From JALOTE01 sp031422195 (GTDB taxonomy: Bacteria > Pseudomonadota > Alphaproteobacteria > Rhizobiales > Rhizobiaceae): a DNA stretch of 64,000 nucleotides. The notes under the pieces were generated by a model. It was not told the origin of the DNA. It did not search any database and saw nothing but the letters and a program-made list of their open reading frames with translations. Within the stretch, counting starts at the first letter, position 1, and the number at the start of each line of letters is the position of its first letter. Location of the stretch: contig JANOPZ010000079.1 of the NCBI GenBank assembly GCA_031422195.1, positions 14,489-78,488 on the forward strand. Reading direction: 5' to 3'. The translations under genes were made by a program, and so were the position numbers. Of this stretch, positions 62,553-64,000 are shown piece by piece.

Positions 62553-63701
62553 ATGGCAATTGCAACAAAATCAATCGATGTTTCCGGTGAGCAAAGTGAC
62601 GCGCTAAAAGCGGCACGCAGCTGGCTGACCAAACCTAAGCAACAGGTGTTCCGTCTGTTTGGTTATGCTGGCACCGGCAAAACCACATTGGCGCGGTTTT
62701 TTGCTGAACAGGTGGATGGCTCTGTGCAATTTGCAGCTTTCACAGGCAAGGCGGCCCAGGTTTTGCGCACCAAAGGAGCAACCAATGCCCGCACCATACA
62801 TTCACTGATTTACCGTCCGCGCGGCGAAGAAGAGCAGGAAGATGCGACGACCGGCAAAATGTCGATGGCACCGACGTTTTCGATTAACCGGCAAAGCCCA
62901 ATTTCAAAAGCAGCGCTGATCATCATTGATGAGTGTTCAATGGTGGATGAAAATCTGGGCCGCGATCTTTTATCATTTGGCACGCCGGTTTTGGTTTTGG
63001 GAGACCCCGGCCAGCTGCCACCCATTGGCGGCGGCGGATTTTTCACCGAGCAAGACCCTGATTTTCTGCTCGAAGAAATTCACCGGCAGGCGGCTGATAA
63101 CCCAATTATCCGTATTGCGCGCGATGTGCGTGAGGGGCGTGAGATTGAATATGGTGATTATGGCGAAGTGCAGGTAATTAGCCGCGCGCAAGTGACCCAA
63201 GACCTTGTAATGGAAGCAGATCAGATTCTGGTTGGCACCAATAAAAACCGCAAACGCTACAACATGCGGTTGCGTGAGTTGAAAGGCTTTACCGGCCCTT
63301 TGCCGCAGGCGGGCGACAAAATGGTGTGCCTCAGAAATGATCCTGCCAAGGATTTACTCAACGGTTCACTGTGGAAAGTGATGACGGCGGCGCGCGAAAC
63401 CGTGAAGCCCGGCATTAATCTGCTGCTGACACCGGAAGAAGAGGATTTTCGTTCGGGTATTGCTAAAATCAAACTGTTGAAGAAGCAGTTTGAATTTCCC
63501 GATGAGGAAATCAGTTGGCAGGAAAAGCGCCGCTATGATGATTTTGATTATGGCTATGCGCTGACGGTGCACAAAGCCCAAGGCAGCCAGTGGGACAATG
63601 TGGTGCTGTTTGATGAAAGTTTTGCCTTCAAGGATATTCGCGAGCGCTGGCTTTACACCGCGATAACACGTGCGGCAAAACGGCTGACGATTGTGAAGTG
63701 A
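62553..63701 (+). CDS. RecD-like ATP-dependent DNA helicase
   Basis: A superfamily 1B 5'-3' helicase of 382 residues, shorter than RecD2. Walker A is GYAGTGKTTLARFF, followed by FTGKAAQVLRTKGA and ARTIHSLIY, Walker B in IIIDECSMVDENLG, and motif III in LGDPGQLPPIGGGGFF. The C-terminal UvrD_C_2-like part has YALTVHKAQGSQWDNV and YTAITRAAKRLTIV. I use ATG 62553. A longer frame from 62427 runs back into the deacetylase gene. Stand-alone helicases of this type are common in Rhizobiales, with no RecBC needed. Confidence 0.88.
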   Translation: MAIATKSIDVSGEQSDALKAARSWLTKPKQQVFRLFGYAGTGKTTLARFFAEQVDGSVQFAAFTGKAAQVLRTKGATNARTIHSLIYRPRGEEEQEDATTGKMSMAPTFSINRQSPISKAALIIIDECSMVDENLGRDLLSFGTPVLVLGDPGQLPPIGGGGFFTEQDPDFLLEEIHRQAADNPIIRIARDVREGREIEYGDYGEVQVISRAQVTQDLVMEADQILVGTNKNRKRYNMRLRELKGFTGPLPQAGDKMVCLRNDPAKDLLNGSLWKVMTAARETVKPGINLLLTPEEEDFRSGIAKIKLLKKQFEFPDEEISWQEKRRYDDFDYGYALTVHKAQGSQWDNVVLFDESFAFKDIRERWLYTAITRAAKRLTIVK

Positions 63702-63758
63702 GATTAGTAATCATTTTCTGGGTTCTGCGGGCTTTGCCTACCCCCACCCCTAACCCTC

Positions 63759-63862
63759 CCCTCAAGGGGGAGGGAGCTTTCAGGTTTTGCGCTTTGCTTT
63801 GTTGAAGAGAGTGCCAAAAGATCTTGCTTGCGCGATGTTTGCAACTCCCTCCCCCTTGAGGG
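63759..63862. repeat. Inverted repeat with CCTCCCCCTTGAGGG arms
   Basis: CCCTCAAGGGGGAGG at 63759-63773 is the reverse complement of 63848-63862. The flanks extend the symmetry (AGGGAGC/GCAACTCCCT). This is a dispersed intergenic element of the type frequent in Rhizobiales. A matching 15-mer lies inside uvrD at 36917-36931. Confidence 0.8.
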
Positions 63863-63869
63863 GCAGTGT

Positions 63870-64000
63870 TTATTTTGGACTCTCGAATCGATTGCGATTG
63901 ACGAACATATCGAGGGTGATGTGTAGCATTTCCCATGACTTTGAGAACCGTTTTGAACGCCTGTTGAAGCGGGCGAGATTGTCCCGAATGGATGAGTTTG
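63870..64000 (-). CDS. IS1-like transposase, C-terminal part (cut by window edge)
   Basis: The minus strand from the window edge reads NSSIRDNLARFNRRSKRFSK and then SWEMLHITLDMFVNRNRFES before PK and a TAA at 63870. The pattern N-S-x-I-R-x-x-L-A-R-x-x-R-x-(S/T)-K-x-x-S-K-S is that of the C-terminus of IS1-family transposases. The rest lies outside the window, so whether it is intact cannot be judged. The terminal inverted repeat of the element would be expected between 63863 and 63870 or just left of it. None is obvious. Confidence 0.6.
   Translation of the reverse strand, partial: NSSIRDNLARFNRRSKRFSKSWEMLHITLDMFVNRNRFESPK

Overview
The window is a gene-dense chromosomal segment of an alphaproteobacterium, most likely of the Rhizobiales/Hyphomicrobiales. 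The evidence is a circularly permuted (two-piece) tmRNA gene with the ANDNYAEARLAA tag, an alphaproteobacterial RNase P RNA, a long-linker FtsZ, an FtsZ-LpxC-BamD-RecN-LigA gene order, and an ilvB/ilvN-miaA-serB-degP-hflCK-folA-thyA-sspB block. Visible GC content is moderate. Several decayed genes are present, so either the genome is losing accessory functions or the assembly carries some errors.

Layout. 1-1500: end of a glutaredoxin, a nitrilase-family amidase and a DUF1178 gene. 1545-1937: rnpB. 2210-20732: the division and cell wall (dcw) cluster rsmH-ftsL-ftsI-murEF-mraY-ftsW-murG-murC-murB-(DUF2177)-ddl-ftsQ-ftsA-ftsZ-lpxC. Three things are unusual in it: mraZ is absent, murE and murF are fused into one reading frame that carries an in-frame TAG, and murD is missing from its usual place between mraY and ftsW. 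20866-25529: bamD, recN, ligA. 25640-26634: azlCD. 26642-27522: deletion-joined remnants of nirV, nirK and nsrR, a lost nitrite-reductase locus. 27631-31379: an aminopeptidase P, a small protein, prmA and a CreA-family protein.

31376-34143 holds the most notable pair: a MurD2-type ligase and, convergent with it, a MurL-type epimerase. In Xanthomonas these two make the D-glutamate of peptidoglycan by adding L-Glu to UDP-MurNAc-L-Ala and then epimerising the bound residue, in place of MurI plus MurD. The missing dcw murD fits that substitution. Palindromic intergenic repeats lie on both sides of murL.

34346-43790: a membrane protein of unknown function, a UvrD-type helicase with a repeat-like insertion, a D-lactate/glycolate-type FAD oxidase, a large AsmA protein, an RHH protein and sspB. 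43942-44264: ssrA (tmRNA), next to the gene for its protease adaptor SspB. 44408-50895: DUF2853, a YHS protein, thyA, folA, hflK, hflC, an interrupted DUF2065 gene and a DegP-type protease. 50935-56203: a GNAT pseudogene, serB, miaA, a diguanylate cyclase and a HerA-like ATPase. 56418-59715: an ilv operon with a leader peptide and attenuator, and a GST gene between ilvB and ilvN. 59803-63701: a LysE exporter, an acyltransferase-like protein, a polysaccharide deacetylase and a RecD-like helicase. The right edge (63870-64000) carries the end of an IS1-like transposase.
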